From assembly GCF_004010155.1 (NCBI RefSeq), contig NZ_RRYH01000002.1, positions 186,001 through 250,000 on the forward strand: a stretch of DNA of 64,000 nucleotides. The letters are read 5' to 3'. Source of the stretch: Solirhodobacter olei. GTDB taxonomy: Bacteria; Pseudomonadota; Alphaproteobacteria; Rhodobacterales; Rhodobacteraceae. Of this stretch, positions 10,532 to 21,253 are shown in pieces (position 1 is the stretch's first letter; the number at the start of each line of letters is the position of its first letter). The notes below the pieces were generated by a model. It made no database searches, had not been told where the DNA came from, and saw only the letters and a list, made by a program, of their open reading frames with translations. The position numbers were made by a program, and so were the translations under genes.

Positions 10532-11716
10532 ATGTTCGCGCCCTTCCTGGAAACCCTGCGCAGCGCCGGCGTGCCGGTCAGCCTGCGCGAATACCTGAGC
10601 TTTCTTGCGGCCTTGCGCGCCGATCTTGCGGTCGGGGAGCCGGAGGCGTTCTACCACCTCGCCCGGCTGACCATGGTCAAGGACGAGCGTCACATCGACC
10701 GCTTCGACCGCGCCTTCGCCGCCTGTTTCCGCGGGCTGGAGACGATCGCGCCAGAGGCGGTGCTGGAGGCCCTCGCTCTGCCACCCGACTGGCTGGAGCG
10801 CGCGCGGGAGCTGGCCCTCACCCCCGAGGAGCGGGCCAGGGTCGAGGCGCTCGGCGGCCTCGAGGCGCTGATGGATGCGCTGCGCCAGCGGCTGGCCGAG
10901 CAGCGCGAGCGGCACGAGGGCGGATCGAAATGGATCGGCACCGGCGGCACCTCGCCCTTCGGCGCGCATGGCTACAATCCGGAGGGCGTGCGGATCGGTC
11001 AGGACGCCGGCCGCCATGGCCGTGCGGTGAAGGTCTGGGACCAGCGCGCCTTCCGGGATTATGACGACGGGGTGGAGATCGGGACCCGCAGCCTCCGCGT
11101 GGCCCTGCGCCGCCTGCGCCGTTGGGCCCGTGAGGGCGCGGCCGAAGAGCTCGACCTTGACGGGACGGTGCGCGCCACGGCCGAGCGCGGCTGGCTCGAC
11201 CTCAAGACACGGCGAGAGCGGCGCAACGCGGTGCGCGTTCTCCTGTTCCTCGACACCGGCGGCAGCATGGATCCCTATGTCCGGCTGGTCGAAGAGCTCT
11301 TCAGTGCCGCAAGATCGGAGTTCAAGTACCTCGACGTGTTCTACTTTCACAATTGCCCCTACGAGAGCCTCTGGCGCGAGAACGCCCGCCGCAGGGAGCA
11401 GCAGATCCGGACAGAGGACATCCTCCACAGCTACGGCCCCGCCGCGAAATGCATCTTCGTCGGCGATGCCAGCATGTCGCCTTACGAGATCAGCCATGCC
11501 GGTGGCGCGGCCGAGCACTGGAATGCGGAACCCGGCGCGGCCTGGCTGCAGCGGATGCACGACCACTGGCCGGCCAGCCTCTGGATCAACCCTGTGCCAG
11601 AGTCCTACTGGGGCCTCACCCGCTCCATCGGCATGATCCAGGCGCTGATGGGTGGCGCGATGGTGCCGCTGACCCTCGACGGGCTGAACCGCGGAATCCG
11701 CCTGCTCGGCCACTAG
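10532..11716 (+). CDS. VWA-domain protein, CoxE family
   Basis: A 394-residue cytoplasmic protein whose C-terminal half is a von Willebrand A domain of the CoxE type. The metal-ion-dependent adhesion site reads DTGGS (241-245), a variation on DxSxS that recurs in this family. CoxE-like proteins work with MoxR/CoxD ATPases in metalloenzyme maturation. Here the MoxR gene lies 2.2 kb upstream on the same strand. The N-terminal half is helical with a GSKWIGTGGTSPFG motif (131-144) typical of the family. RBS GGGAGAGG precedes the ATG. Confidence 0.9.
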   Translation: MFAPFLETLRSAGVPVSLREYLSFLAALRADLAVGEPEAFYHLARLTMVKDERHIDRFDRAFAACFRGLETIAPEAVLEALALPPDWLERARELALTPEERARVEALGGLEALMDALRQRLAEQRERHEGGSKWIGTGGTSPFGAHGYNPEGVRIGQDAGRHGRAVKVWDQRAFRDYDDGVEIGTRSLRVALRRLRRWAREGAAEELDLDGTVRATAERGWLDLKTRRERRNAVRVLLFLDTGGSMDPYVRLVEELFSAARSEFKYLDVFYFHNCPYESLWRENARRREQQIRTEDILHSYGPAAKCIFVGDASMSPYEISHAGGAAEHWNAEPGAAWLQRMHDHWPASLWINPVPESYWGLTRSIGMIQALMGGAMVPLTLDGLNRGIRLLGH

Positions 11717-11758
11717 GCCACGCGCCCGATCGCCCCGGCGCTGCCCCCGCCCTGCCGG

Positions 11759-14092
11759 TCAGTGAACCTGCCCCTGCACTGTCGCTGTCAACTCGCTGAG
11801 CGAAAACGGTTTTGGCAGGAAGACCGAATTCGGAATCCGGGCCTGGGTGTCGGAGAAGGCATCCTCCGCATAGCCCGAGACGAAGACCACCCGCACCTTG
11901 GGCCGCTTCTTCAGCGCCTCGCGCACCCAGGTTGGCCCATCCATTCCCGGCATGATCACGTCGGAGACGAAGACATCCACCTTCAGCTCCGGATCGGAGA
12001 GCATCTCCAGCGCCTGTTCGCCATTCTCCGCCTCAAGCACCGTGTAGCCCCTGAGCCGCAGCGCGCGCGAGGCGAAGGCGCGCACGGGCGCCTCGTCCTC
12101 CACCAGTAGGATCACGCTGCCGCCGGCGAGGCACTCCTCCAGTTCCGGCAGCGGGGTGCGCGCGGGGTCTTCCTGCCCAGCCCCCGGGTTCGGAGCCGAA
12201 CTGTCGTCATGGGTCGGGAAATAAAGCGAAAAAGTCGTGCCCGTACCGACGATGCTGTCAACGAAGATGAAGCCACCGGTCTGCTTGACGATGCCATAGG
12301 CTGTGGAGAGGCCGAGGCCGGTGCCCTCGCCCGGCCGCTTGGTGGTGTAGAACGGCTCGAAGATCTTCGAAAGGCGGTCGGGCGCGATACCGCTGCCCTC
12401 GTCCCTCACCCGCACCACGGTATAGTCGCCCGCGGGCACCACCGCCCGGTCGCGATGCAGATCCTCCGTCAGCTCCCGGCTTTCCGTCTCGATCCAGATC
12501 CGCCCGCCCGCCGGCATCGCATCGCGCGCGTTCACGATCAGATTCATCAGCGCCTGTTCCAGCTGCCGCTTGTCCGCCCGGATCGGCGCAAGGCTGTCGT
12601 CGTAGGAACGCACGAGGGTTACCTTCTCCCCCACCAGCCGGTTCAGAAGATGTGTCAGATCGCCGAGAACGTCGTGAAGGTCCAGCACCTCCGGCGTCAT
12701 CGTCTGCTTGCGCGAGAAGGCCAGAAGCTGGCGCACCAGGCTGGCCGCGCGATTGGTGTTCTGGCGCACCTGAACAAGGTCGCCATAGTCCGGGTCGTCT
12801 TTCTCGTGCCGCAGCAGGAGCAGGTCGCAATGACCTGAAATTGCGGTAAGAAGATTATTGAAGTCATGTGCCACGCCCCCGGCGAGCTGGCCGATCGCCT
12901 GCATCTTCTGGCTTTGGACGACCTGCGCCTCCAGCGTCTTCAGCTCGGTCGCGTCGCTGAGCACGGCGAGGATACCGGACGTGCCATGATCGATGGTGCG
13001 GCGCAGCGAGATCTGCAGGAAGCGGTTTTCGCCCAACCGGGTCGCGCGGAGCACTTCCGACCGGTTCTGGCCGCGGCCTGCGGCGGTGTCGGTCAGCCAG
13101 TCCGCCACCGGCCGGCCCAGCCCCTCCACCAGGTCGGTAAACATCGGCGCCTCGTCCCGCGCGAGGCCGAGAAGCTCTCGCCCAAGACGGTTTGCGGCCC
13201 GGAGCGCGCCCCCGGCCGAGATCCGTGCGAGGGCAACGGGAAGCTCCTCGAACATCGCCTCTTCCGGGCCGAGCGCGCGTTCGCCGATGGCCGAGGCCGT
13301 CAGCAGGTAGATCTCGCGCCGGTCGCCTGCGCCCTCGACCTCGGCGACCAGTGCGCGCAAGGCACCGCTGGTGGTGGAGACGACCGCCTCCTCGCCGCTG
13401 CGAAGGGGCAGCTGCCGGAAGATCCGGTCCAGCGTTTTCGGGCGCCCGCCCACCAGACGGCGCAGCGCGTCGTTCATGTAAAGGATCTTGCCGGATTTCT
13501 CGGCGATCAGCATCGGCAGGCCGACCGCCTCTGCCCCGCGCACGCCCCCGGACCGGTCCAGCATCTCCTCCAGCCGCCAGAGGAAACTGCCGCGCGCGAT
13601 ACGGTGGACCGAAAGGCGGGCATGGCCGCGGCGGGTCACGACATCCTCGCGTGCGGCACCGACGGCGCCGGCTTTGGATTGAAGGCGAAACATTACCGCC
13701 GACGGGTTGGTGAAGAGGTTACCGGTGGCACGCGTGAAGCTTTGCCCGTCGAAACGGCCGAAGCGCTCCTGCGCGGCGCGGTTCTCGAACAGGACGGCAC
13801 CGTCGGCATCGGTGCCGAACGTGGGTGCGGCGTCATGCTCGACAATGGCCATGACCTGACGTTGCAACTTCAGGCGGCTGTGCCGGCGCAGGATCCCGAG
13901 TCCCGAGGCCAGCAGGGCGATGGCCAAAAAGACCCCGCCGGTGGAGGCGAAGGCCAACCGGCCAATCGGATTTTCGACAAGAACGGCCCCGCCAAGACAG
14001 ACGGCGGCCAGCAGTGCCACCCAGCGCAGCCGGGCCATCATCCCCTCGGTGGGGCCGGCCGGCGACAGCTGAGGAAGCGCCGGGTGCGACAC
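11759..14092 (-). CDS. cckA: Hybrid histidine kinase CckA
   Basis: About 777 residues. Two N-terminal membrane helices are followed by PAS-like sensor regions, a HisKA domain with the phospho-acceptor His in GQLAGGVAHDFNNLL (about H409), an HATPase domain with NLIVNARDAM and GTGLGLSTAYGIV, and a C-terminal receiver with Asp (about D711) in VSDVIMPGMDG. This is the CckA layout; CckA feeds phosphate through ChpT to CtrA, controlling cell cycle, motility or gene transfer depending on species. I take GTG 14092 as start because GGAG lies 8 nt upstream; an ATG at 14128 would leave no room for the promoter. A CtrA box lies 52-66 bp upstream. Confidence 0.93.
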   Translation of the reverse strand: MSHPALPQLSPAGPTEGMMARLRWVALLAAVCLGGAVLVENPIGRLAFASTGGVFLAIALLASGLGILRRHSRLKLQRQVMAIVEHDAAPTFGTDADGAVLFENRAAQERFGRFDGQSFTRATGNLFTNPSAVMFRLQSKAGAVGAAREDVVTRRGHARLSVHRIARGSFLWRLEEMLDRSGGVRGAEAVGLPMLIAEKSGKILYMNDALRRLVGGRPKTLDRIFRQLPLRSGEEAVVSTTSGALRALVAEVEGAGDRREIYLLTASAIGERALGPEEAMFEELPVALARISAGGALRAANRLGRELLGLARDEAPMFTDLVEGLGRPVADWLTDTAAGRGQNRSEVLRATRLGENRFLQISLRRTIDHGTSGILAVLSDATELKTLEAQVVQSQKMQAIGQLAGGVAHDFNNLLTAISGHCDLLLLRHEKDDPDYGDLVQVRQNTNRAASLVRQLLAFSRKQTMTPEVLDLHDVLGDLTHLLNRLVGEKVTLVRSYDDSLAPIRADKRQLEQALMNLIVNARDAMPAGGRIWIETESRELTEDLHRDRAVVPAGDYTVVRVRDEGSGIAPDRLSKIFEPFYTTKRPGEGTGLGLSTAYGIVKQTGGFIFVDSIVGTGTTFSLYFPTHDDSSAPNPGAGQEDPARTPLPELEECLAGGSVILLVEDEAPVRAFASRALRLRGYTVLEAENGEQALEMLSDPELKVDVFVSDVIMPGMDGPTWVREALKKRPKVRVVFVSGYAEDAFSDTQARIPNSVFLPKPFSLSELTATVQGQVH

Positions 14093-14143
14093 GTGCCTTG
14101 CTCCGTTATAAGAATCGAGCCCGCCCATTCGGCGGCAAAAAGC

Positions 14144-14158
14144 TTAAGCCTCAATTAA
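14144..14158. promoter_or_regulatory. CtrA-type box upstream of cckA
   Basis: TTAA (14144-14147), seven bases, TTAA (14155-14158): a perfect TTAA-N7-TTAA, the full CtrA recognition site known from Caulobacter and relatives. It lies 52-66 bp upstream of the GTG start chosen for cckA. In GC-rich DNA such a site is expected well under once per 64 kb. It suggests that CtrA feeds back on the gene for its own kinase. Confidence 0.75.
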
Positions 14159-14188
14159 CGGAAAACTCACACGCAAAGGTTGCACAAA

Positions 14189-15367
14189 TCAAGCGCTATC
14201 GCGTCGCATCAGTGCGCAATAAAAGCCGTCGCCACCGTCCAGCGGGGTCAGGCGACGCTGCCGCTCAAGCCGCCAGCCGGGATGAGCGGAAAGAAACCCC
14301 GTGATCTGGTCGGCATTCTCACTGTCGAGCAGCGAGCAGGTGGCATAGGCCAGCCAGCCACCCGGCGCGACCCACGGCGCGATTTTCACAAGGATTTCGT
14401 ACTGTATGCCCCGAAGCTCATCCAGCCGCCCGGGCGAGAGCCGCCATTTCGCCTCCGGCGCGCGGCGCCAGCTGCCGCTTCCGGAACAGGGGACGTCGGC
14501 CAGGATAAGATCGAAGGGCGCGCGTTCCGCGATACCTGCCGTCCCGACGGTCTCGATCTCCGCCCCGGCCCGTGCGGCACGGGCGGGAAGGTCGCGCATG
14601 CGGGCCGCGTCGGCATCATGGGCGAAGATCCGGACGGGCGCCCGGGCGGCGAGCGCGAGGCTCTTGCCGCCGCCGCCGGCGCAATAGTCAAGAACACGGT
14701 TGCCCGGCGCGAGTGGCAACATCTCTACCACAGCCTGCGAGGCCGCGTCCTGCAACTCCACAACCCCGTTGCGATAGGCCTCCGAGTTCTGGATTTTCCG
14801 CGCCCCTGCAGTCACTTCCAGCGCGCTCTTCGCAAGCGGATGGGGCATCGTCTCGATCCCCTCGCGGGCCAGCGCGGCCTGTGCCGCGTCGCGGCTCGTG
14901 CGGGCGAGATTGACCCGCAGGAAGACCGGCGCACGGTGGCGCAGGGTCTCCATCACCGCCTGGTAATCCGGGCCCAGGCTCTGCTTCAGCTCGGGCGCGA
15001 GCCACGCGGGAACATCCAGCGCCACCTCGGGATCAAGCGACAGAGTGCTGGCAAGATGCGCCTTTTCCGGCCCGGTCAGCGGTGCGGGTGCATGCGGCGC
15101 GCCGGTGAAGAGCGCCTCCGGCCCCTCACCATGGCCGCGGAGCGCGCCCAGCATCAGGCCCCGGCCCGTTTCCGCCCCGCCGAGCGCGGCGAAGGAGCGG
15201 CGGCAGCGCAGCGCGTCGAACACATGATCGCGCACCGCCGCCCGGTCGGAGGATCCGGCGAAGCGGCTCGCCCGGGCCCAGCGGGTCAGCGCCTGCTCGG
15301 CTGGCGCACCGGCGAGCATCGTGTCGAGGATCTCGACGGCGGCCTGGACGCGGGCGGCCGGCGTCAT
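14189..15367 (-). CDS. RsmB/NOP family 16S rRNA cytosine-C5 methyltransferase
   Basis: A 392-residue SAM-dependent RNA methyltransferase. An N-terminal helical RNA-binding region (about 1-130) is followed by a Rossmann MTase core: SAM motif I VLDYCAGGGGKSLALAA, motif IV DVPCSGSGSWRR with the conserved Cys, and motif VI YATCSLLDSEN with the catalytic Cys. These two cysteines identify the m5C RsmB/RsmF class. It probably modifies 16S rRNA; the exact site cannot be told. It lies between cckA and guaB, all on the minus strand. Confidence 0.9.
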   Translation of the reverse strand: MTPAARVQAAVEILDTMLAGAPAEQALTRWARASRFAGSSDRAAVRDHVFDALRCRRSFAALGGAETGRGLMLGALRGHGEGPEALFTGAPHAPAPLTGPEKAHLASTLSLDPEVALDVPAWLAPELKQSLGPDYQAVMETLRHRAPVFLRVNLARTSRDAAQAALAREGIETMPHPLAKSALEVTAGARKIQNSEAYRNGVVELQDAASQAVVEMLPLAPGNRVLDYCAGGGGKSLALAARAPVRIFAHDADAARMRDLPARAARAGAEIETVGTAGIAERAPFDLILADVPCSGSGSWRRAPEAKWRLSPGRLDELRGIQYEILVKIAPWVAPGGWLAYATCSLLDSENADQITGFLSAHPGWRLERQRRLTPLDGGDGFYCALMRRDSA

Positions 15368-15422
15368 GGGCCCGACCCGAAGATCGCCGGGCAGGCCGTT
15401 GACACCGAAGACTTATACACCC

Positions 15423-17972
<2,550 letters not shown>

Positions 17973-18024
17973 AGATCGGCCGGTAATGGCCTAGCATTGC
18001 AGAAAAAACGCCCTGCCGTTTCAG

Positions 18025-18074
18025 CACCGATTTGACACCGCTTTCGCACCGTAAGTGTACCGTATTTCGGGATG
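18025..18074 (+). repeat. 11-bp phased YACCG repeat array, locus B
   Basis: Four cores at exact 11-bp steps: CACCG at 18025, 18036 and 18047, then TACCG at 18058. The array continues into GTATTTCGGGATGGTG, closely matching the end of locus C. It lies in the convergent gap between the agmatinase gene and the small basic protein gene, just before a CtrA box. Confidence 0.8.
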
Positions 18075-18079
18075 GTGCA

Positions 18080-18094
18080 TTAACGCGAGCTTAA
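18080..18094. promoter_or_regulatory. CtrA-type box in a convergent intergenic region
   Basis: TTAA (18080-18083), seven bases, TTAA (18091-18094): a perfect full-length CtrA consensus. It sits 18 bp beyond the 11-bp repeat array and just before a palindromic repeat, with genes converging from both sides. No protein-coding promoter is obvious here, so it could serve an unseen RNA or be non-promoter binding. Confidence 0.5.
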
Positions 18095-18096
18095 GA

Positions 18097-18158
18097 CCGT
18101 CCGCCCCTGGGGGGCGGACGGGCGCTGGCCCGGCGGGCTTCGCCCGATCTGTCGGGCC
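18097..18158 (+). repeat. GC-rich palindromic repeat, copy 1
   Basis: A hairpin CCGTCCGCCCC/GGGGCGGACGG (18097-18121) runs into GGCGCTGGCCCGGCGGGC and ends CGGGCC (18158). The core from GGGGCGGACGGGCG to TCGGGCC recurs near 49.6 kb (minus orientation) and 62.2 kb. This is a REP-like intergenic family. Confidence 0.75.
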
Positions 18159-18206
18159 ACGGTGCGTAATGGGCCAGGAAGAAACGGAACCGGCCCAAGC
18201 TGGGGC

Positions 18207-18350
18207 TTACTTCTTGCCCTTCTGCTGCGACTCGGTGATGCGCGTCGCGCTGTTGGCAGTGGCCCCCATGCCGGCGGTCGCCAGGACCTTCGGCTTTTCC
18301 TTCTTCGGTTTCTTCGCTTCCCGGTTGCCGTGCATCTGACCCTTGGCCAT
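18207..18350 (-). CDS. Small highly basic protein (47 residues)
   Basis: A 47-residue frame starting ATG at 18350 and ending TAA at 18207. It begins MAKGQMHGNREAKKPKKEK, has a small-residue middle (ATAGMGATANSA) and ends SQQKGKK. Lysine-rich proteins with the same MAKGQ(M)-x-N-x-EAKKPKKEK start are, from memory, widespread in alphaproteobacteria, with unknown role; the charge suggests RNA or nucleic-acid binding. It is easily missed because of its length. No strong Shine-Dalgarno is visible. Confidence 0.75.
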   Translation of the reverse strand: MAKGQMHGNREAKKPKKEKPKVLATAGMGATANSATRITESQQKGKK

Positions 18351-18495
18351 TGCTCATGCCTTCCCCGGCCTGGGCCCCGGTCCGCCCCCATGGGCGGCAG
18401 GGCAAAGGGCGCGCCGGGATGCGGAGGACGAAGCGTCCCCCGCGCGCTTCCTTCGCGGAAGATGTGGGCTTGCGCCCTTCCGCTGTCAATCGGGC

Positions 18496-19584
18496 TCAGC
18501 GGTAAAGGAGCGAGCGGCCGTTGGCAAAGAGGTGCACCTTCTTCGGATCGGCGGCAAGGCGGATCACCTTGTGGCGTAGATCGGAGTGGATGCCCGGGAG
18601 CTTGGCGATCACCGGATCGCTTTCGCCAAGGGTCTCGAAGTACAGCAGCGTCACTTCGCCGAGCGCCTCGATGATGTCCACCCTGCCCTCGTAGACGTGG
18701 TCCTCGCCCTCGGTCGGCACCATGTCCTCGGGCCGGACGCCGAGGCGGACCTTCAGGCCCTTGTCGCTGTCCTGCGTCGGAATCGCCGCACGGACGACGC
18801 CGCCGGAGGCGAGGCTGACCTTGGTCTCGGCGCCGGTTTCGAGGATCTCCCCGTCCAGCAGGTTCATCTGCGGAGAGCCGATGAACTGGGCGACGAATTC
18901 GTTTTCCGGCCGCTCGTAAAGCTCGAGCGGCGTGCCGACCTGCGAGATACCGCCGCCCGCCAGCACGACGATGCGGGAGGCGAGCGTCATCGCCTCCACC
19001 TGGTCGTGGGTGACGTAGATCATGGTGGAGTCCGGCATGTTCTCCTTCAGCTGCGCGATCTCGATCCGGGTCGCGACGCGCAGCGCCGCGTCGAGGTTCG
19101 AGAGTGGCTCGTCGAAGAGATAGACCTTCGGGTCGCGCACGATGGCGCGGCCGATGGCGACGCGCTGTCGCTGGCCGCCGGAGAGCGCCTTGGGCAGCCG
19201 GTCGAGATAGGGGGTCAGCTGCAGGATGCGGGCAGCCTTGTCGACGGCGGCGTCGATCTCCGCCCTCGACTTCTTGGCGATCTTCAGGGCGAAGGCCATG
19301 TTGTCGCGCACCGTCATGTGCGGGTAGAGCGCGTAGGACTGGAACACCATGGCGATGCCGCGCTGGGCGGGCGGCATGTCGTTCACCCTTATGCCGTCGA
19401 TCTCCAGCGTGCCGCCGGTGATCTTCTCGAGCCCCGCGATCATCCGCAGCAGCGTCGACTTCCCGCAGCCCGAGGGGCCGACGAAGACGATGAGCTCGCC
19501 CTGCTTGATGTCCAGATCGATGTGCGACAGGACCTGGACCTCGCCATAGGACTTGGCCACGTCCTTCAGTATCAGATCAGCCAT
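18496..19584 (-). CDS. aglK: Alpha-glucoside ABC transporter ATP-binding protein AglK
   Basis: A 362-residue MalK/UgpC-type ATPase that powers sugar import with the AglF/AglG permeases. Walker A GPSGCGKST (36-44), signature LSGGQRQR (134-141), Walker B VYLFDEP (154-160) and a C-terminal TOBE regulatory region (about 240-362) are present. It is the last gene of the minus-strand operon aglE-F-G-A-K, which has the same order as the agl operon described in Sinorhizobium meliloti. Confidence 0.93.
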   Translation of the reverse strand: MADLILKDVAKSYGEVQVLSHIDLDIKQGELIVFVGPSGCGKSTLLRMIAGLEKITGGTLEIDGIRVNDMPPAQRGIAMVFQSYALYPHMTVRDNMAFALKIAKKSRAEIDAAVDKAARILQLTPYLDRLPKALSGGQRQRVAIGRAIVRDPKVYLFDEPLSNLDAALRVATRIEIAQLKENMPDSTMIYVTHDQVEAMTLASRIVVLAGGGISQVGTPLELYERPENEFVAQFIGSPQMNLLDGEILETGAETKVSLASGGVVRAAIPTQDSDKGLKVRLGVRPEDMVPTEGEDHVYEGRVDIIEALGEVTLLYFETLGESDPVIAKLPGIHSDLRHKVIRLAADPKKVHLFANGRSLLYR

Positions 19585-19600
19585 CTCGGCCTCCTCCCCC

Positions 19601-21247
19601 TCACCCCTCCCGCCGGGCCAGGCAGATCTGCCATGGCCCTAGCGCAGCTTCATTTCCGCTCAGATCCGTCACCGCGCCGAGATCGGCGCCGACAGCTTGC
19701 CAGCGCCCGTTCGGCAGGGCGACCCTTGCCGCCGCATCGCCGAGGTTGGCGGCGCAGAAGATTGCCTCGCCGCCGTCCCGGCGCAGGATGCTGAAAACGT
19801 CGCCCTCGGCCCGCATCCCCTCGGAGCTGCCGCGGATCAGCGCCGGATGGGCGCGGCGGAAGGCGATGGCGCGGCGGTAGTGGTGGATGAGGGCGCCCGG
19901 ATCGCGCTCCTCCTCGGCCACGGCGAGCGGCAGATGGGTGGACGGGACCGGCAGCCAGGTTCGCGGCGCGGCGGAGAAGCCGCCGCTGGCGTTGTCCTTC
20001 TGCCAGACCATCGGGGTGCGGCAGCCGTCGCGGCCCTTGAACTCCGGCCAGAACTCGATGCCGTAGGGATCCTGCAGATCCTCGAAGGAGAGCTCCGCCT
20101 CGGGCAGGCCGAGCTCCTCCCCCTGATAGAGGCAGACCGAGCCGCGCAGGCACATCTGCAGCGTCGTGAAGAGCCGTGCCTCGGCCGGGCCGAGGTTCCA
20201 GCGGCTGATATGACGGATGACGTCGTGGTTCGAATAGGACCAGCACGGCCAGGCATCGGCAGAGGCGGCCTCCAGCCGGGTGAAGGTCTCGGCCAGGAAC
20301 GACGCGGTGGGCCGGCTCGGCTGCAGCAGCTCGAACGGGTAGCACATCTGCACCTTGTCGCCGCCCGAGGTGTATTCGGCCATGATCTCCAGCCCATGCT
20401 GGGCGTCGCCGACCTCGCCCACGGCGGCCGCGTTGAAGGGCGCCAGCACGCTGCGGAAGCGCTTGAGGAACTCCAGGTTCTCCGGCTGGTTCTTGGAGAA
20501 GAGGTGGAGCTGGTGGTTGTAGGGGTTCACCGAGGGCGCGATGGAATTGTTGCGAAGCTCCTTCGGGAGCGAGGGATTGTCGCGCAGGTACTTGTCGGCG
20601 AAGTAGAAGTTGATCGTGTCGAGGCGGAAGCCGTCGGTGCCGCGGGCAAGCCAGAAGCGGGCCACATCCAGCAGCGCGTCCTGCACCGCCGGGGTGTGGA
20701 GGTTGAGGTCGGGCTGCGAGGACAGGAAGTTGTGCAGGTAATACTGCTCGCGCCGCGCTTCCCAGGCCCAGGCCGAGCCGCCGAAGATCGACAGCCAGTT
20801 GTTGGGCGGCGTGCCGTCGGGCTTCGGGTCGGCCCAGACGTACCAGTCCGCCTTGGGATTGTCGCGGCTGGAGCGGCTTTCGCGGAACCATTCGTGCCGG
20901 TCCGAGCTGTGCGAAAGCACTAGGTCGATCAGCACCCTCAGCCCCAGCTCGTGCGCGCGGGCGATCAGCGCGTCGTAATCGGCCAGCGCGCCGAAGATCG
21001 GATCGACATCGCAATAGTCGGAGACGTCATAGCCGAAGTCCTTCATCGGCGAGGGGAAGAAGGGGCTGATCCAGATCACCTCGGCCCCGAGCGAGGCGAT
21101 ATGGTCGAGCCGGGCGGTGATCCCCTTGAGGTCGCCGATGCCGTCACCGCTCGAATCCTGGAAGCTGCGCGGGTAGACCTGATAGATCACCGCGCCGCGC
21201 CACCAGTCACCGGCGGCAAGCCGTTTCTCTGTCGTCAAATCAGTCAT
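19601..21247 (-). CDS. aglA: Alpha-glucosidase (GH13) AglA
   Basis: A 548-residue intracellular GH13 enzyme that releases glucose from imported alpha-glucosides such as maltose, trehalose or sucrose. The catalytic nucleophile is D210 in DGFRLDTINF, the acid/base E278 in VGEVGD, and the third carboxylate D342 in SYSNHD. There is no signal peptide, consistent with hydrolysis after import. It lies between aglG and aglK with short gaps (6 and 16 bp). Confidence 0.93.
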   Translation of the reverse strand: MTDLTTEKRLAAGDWWRGAVIYQVYPRSFQDSSGDGIGDLKGITARLDHIASLGAEVIWISPFFPSPMKDFGYDVSDYCDVDPIFGALADYDALIARAHELGLRVLIDLVLSHSSDRHEWFRESRSSRDNPKADWYVWADPKPDGTPPNNWLSIFGGSAWAWEARREQYYLHNFLSSQPDLNLHTPAVQDALLDVARFWLARGTDGFRLDTINFYFADKYLRDNPSLPKELRNNSIAPSVNPYNHQLHLFSKNQPENLEFLKRFRSVLAPFNAAAVGEVGDAQHGLEIMAEYTSGGDKVQMCYPFELLQPSRPTASFLAETFTRLEAASADAWPCWSYSNHDVIRHISRWNLGPAEARLFTTLQMCLRGSVCLYQGEELGLPEAELSFEDLQDPYGIEFWPEFKGRDGCRTPMVWQKDNASGGFSAAPRTWLPVPSTHLPLAVAEEERDPGALIHHYRRAIAFRRAHPALIRGSSEGMRAEGDVFSILRRDGGEAIFCAANLGDAAARVALPNGRWQAVGADLGAVTDLSGNEAALGPWQICLARREG

Positions 21248-21253
21248 TTTCCG

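Noticed and set aside
18031-18062. TTGACA in repeat locus B as a -35 promoter element
   Set aside because: A TTGACA string is present, but no reasonable -10 follows at 16-18 bp, and the same string arises from the 11-bp repeat unit itself.
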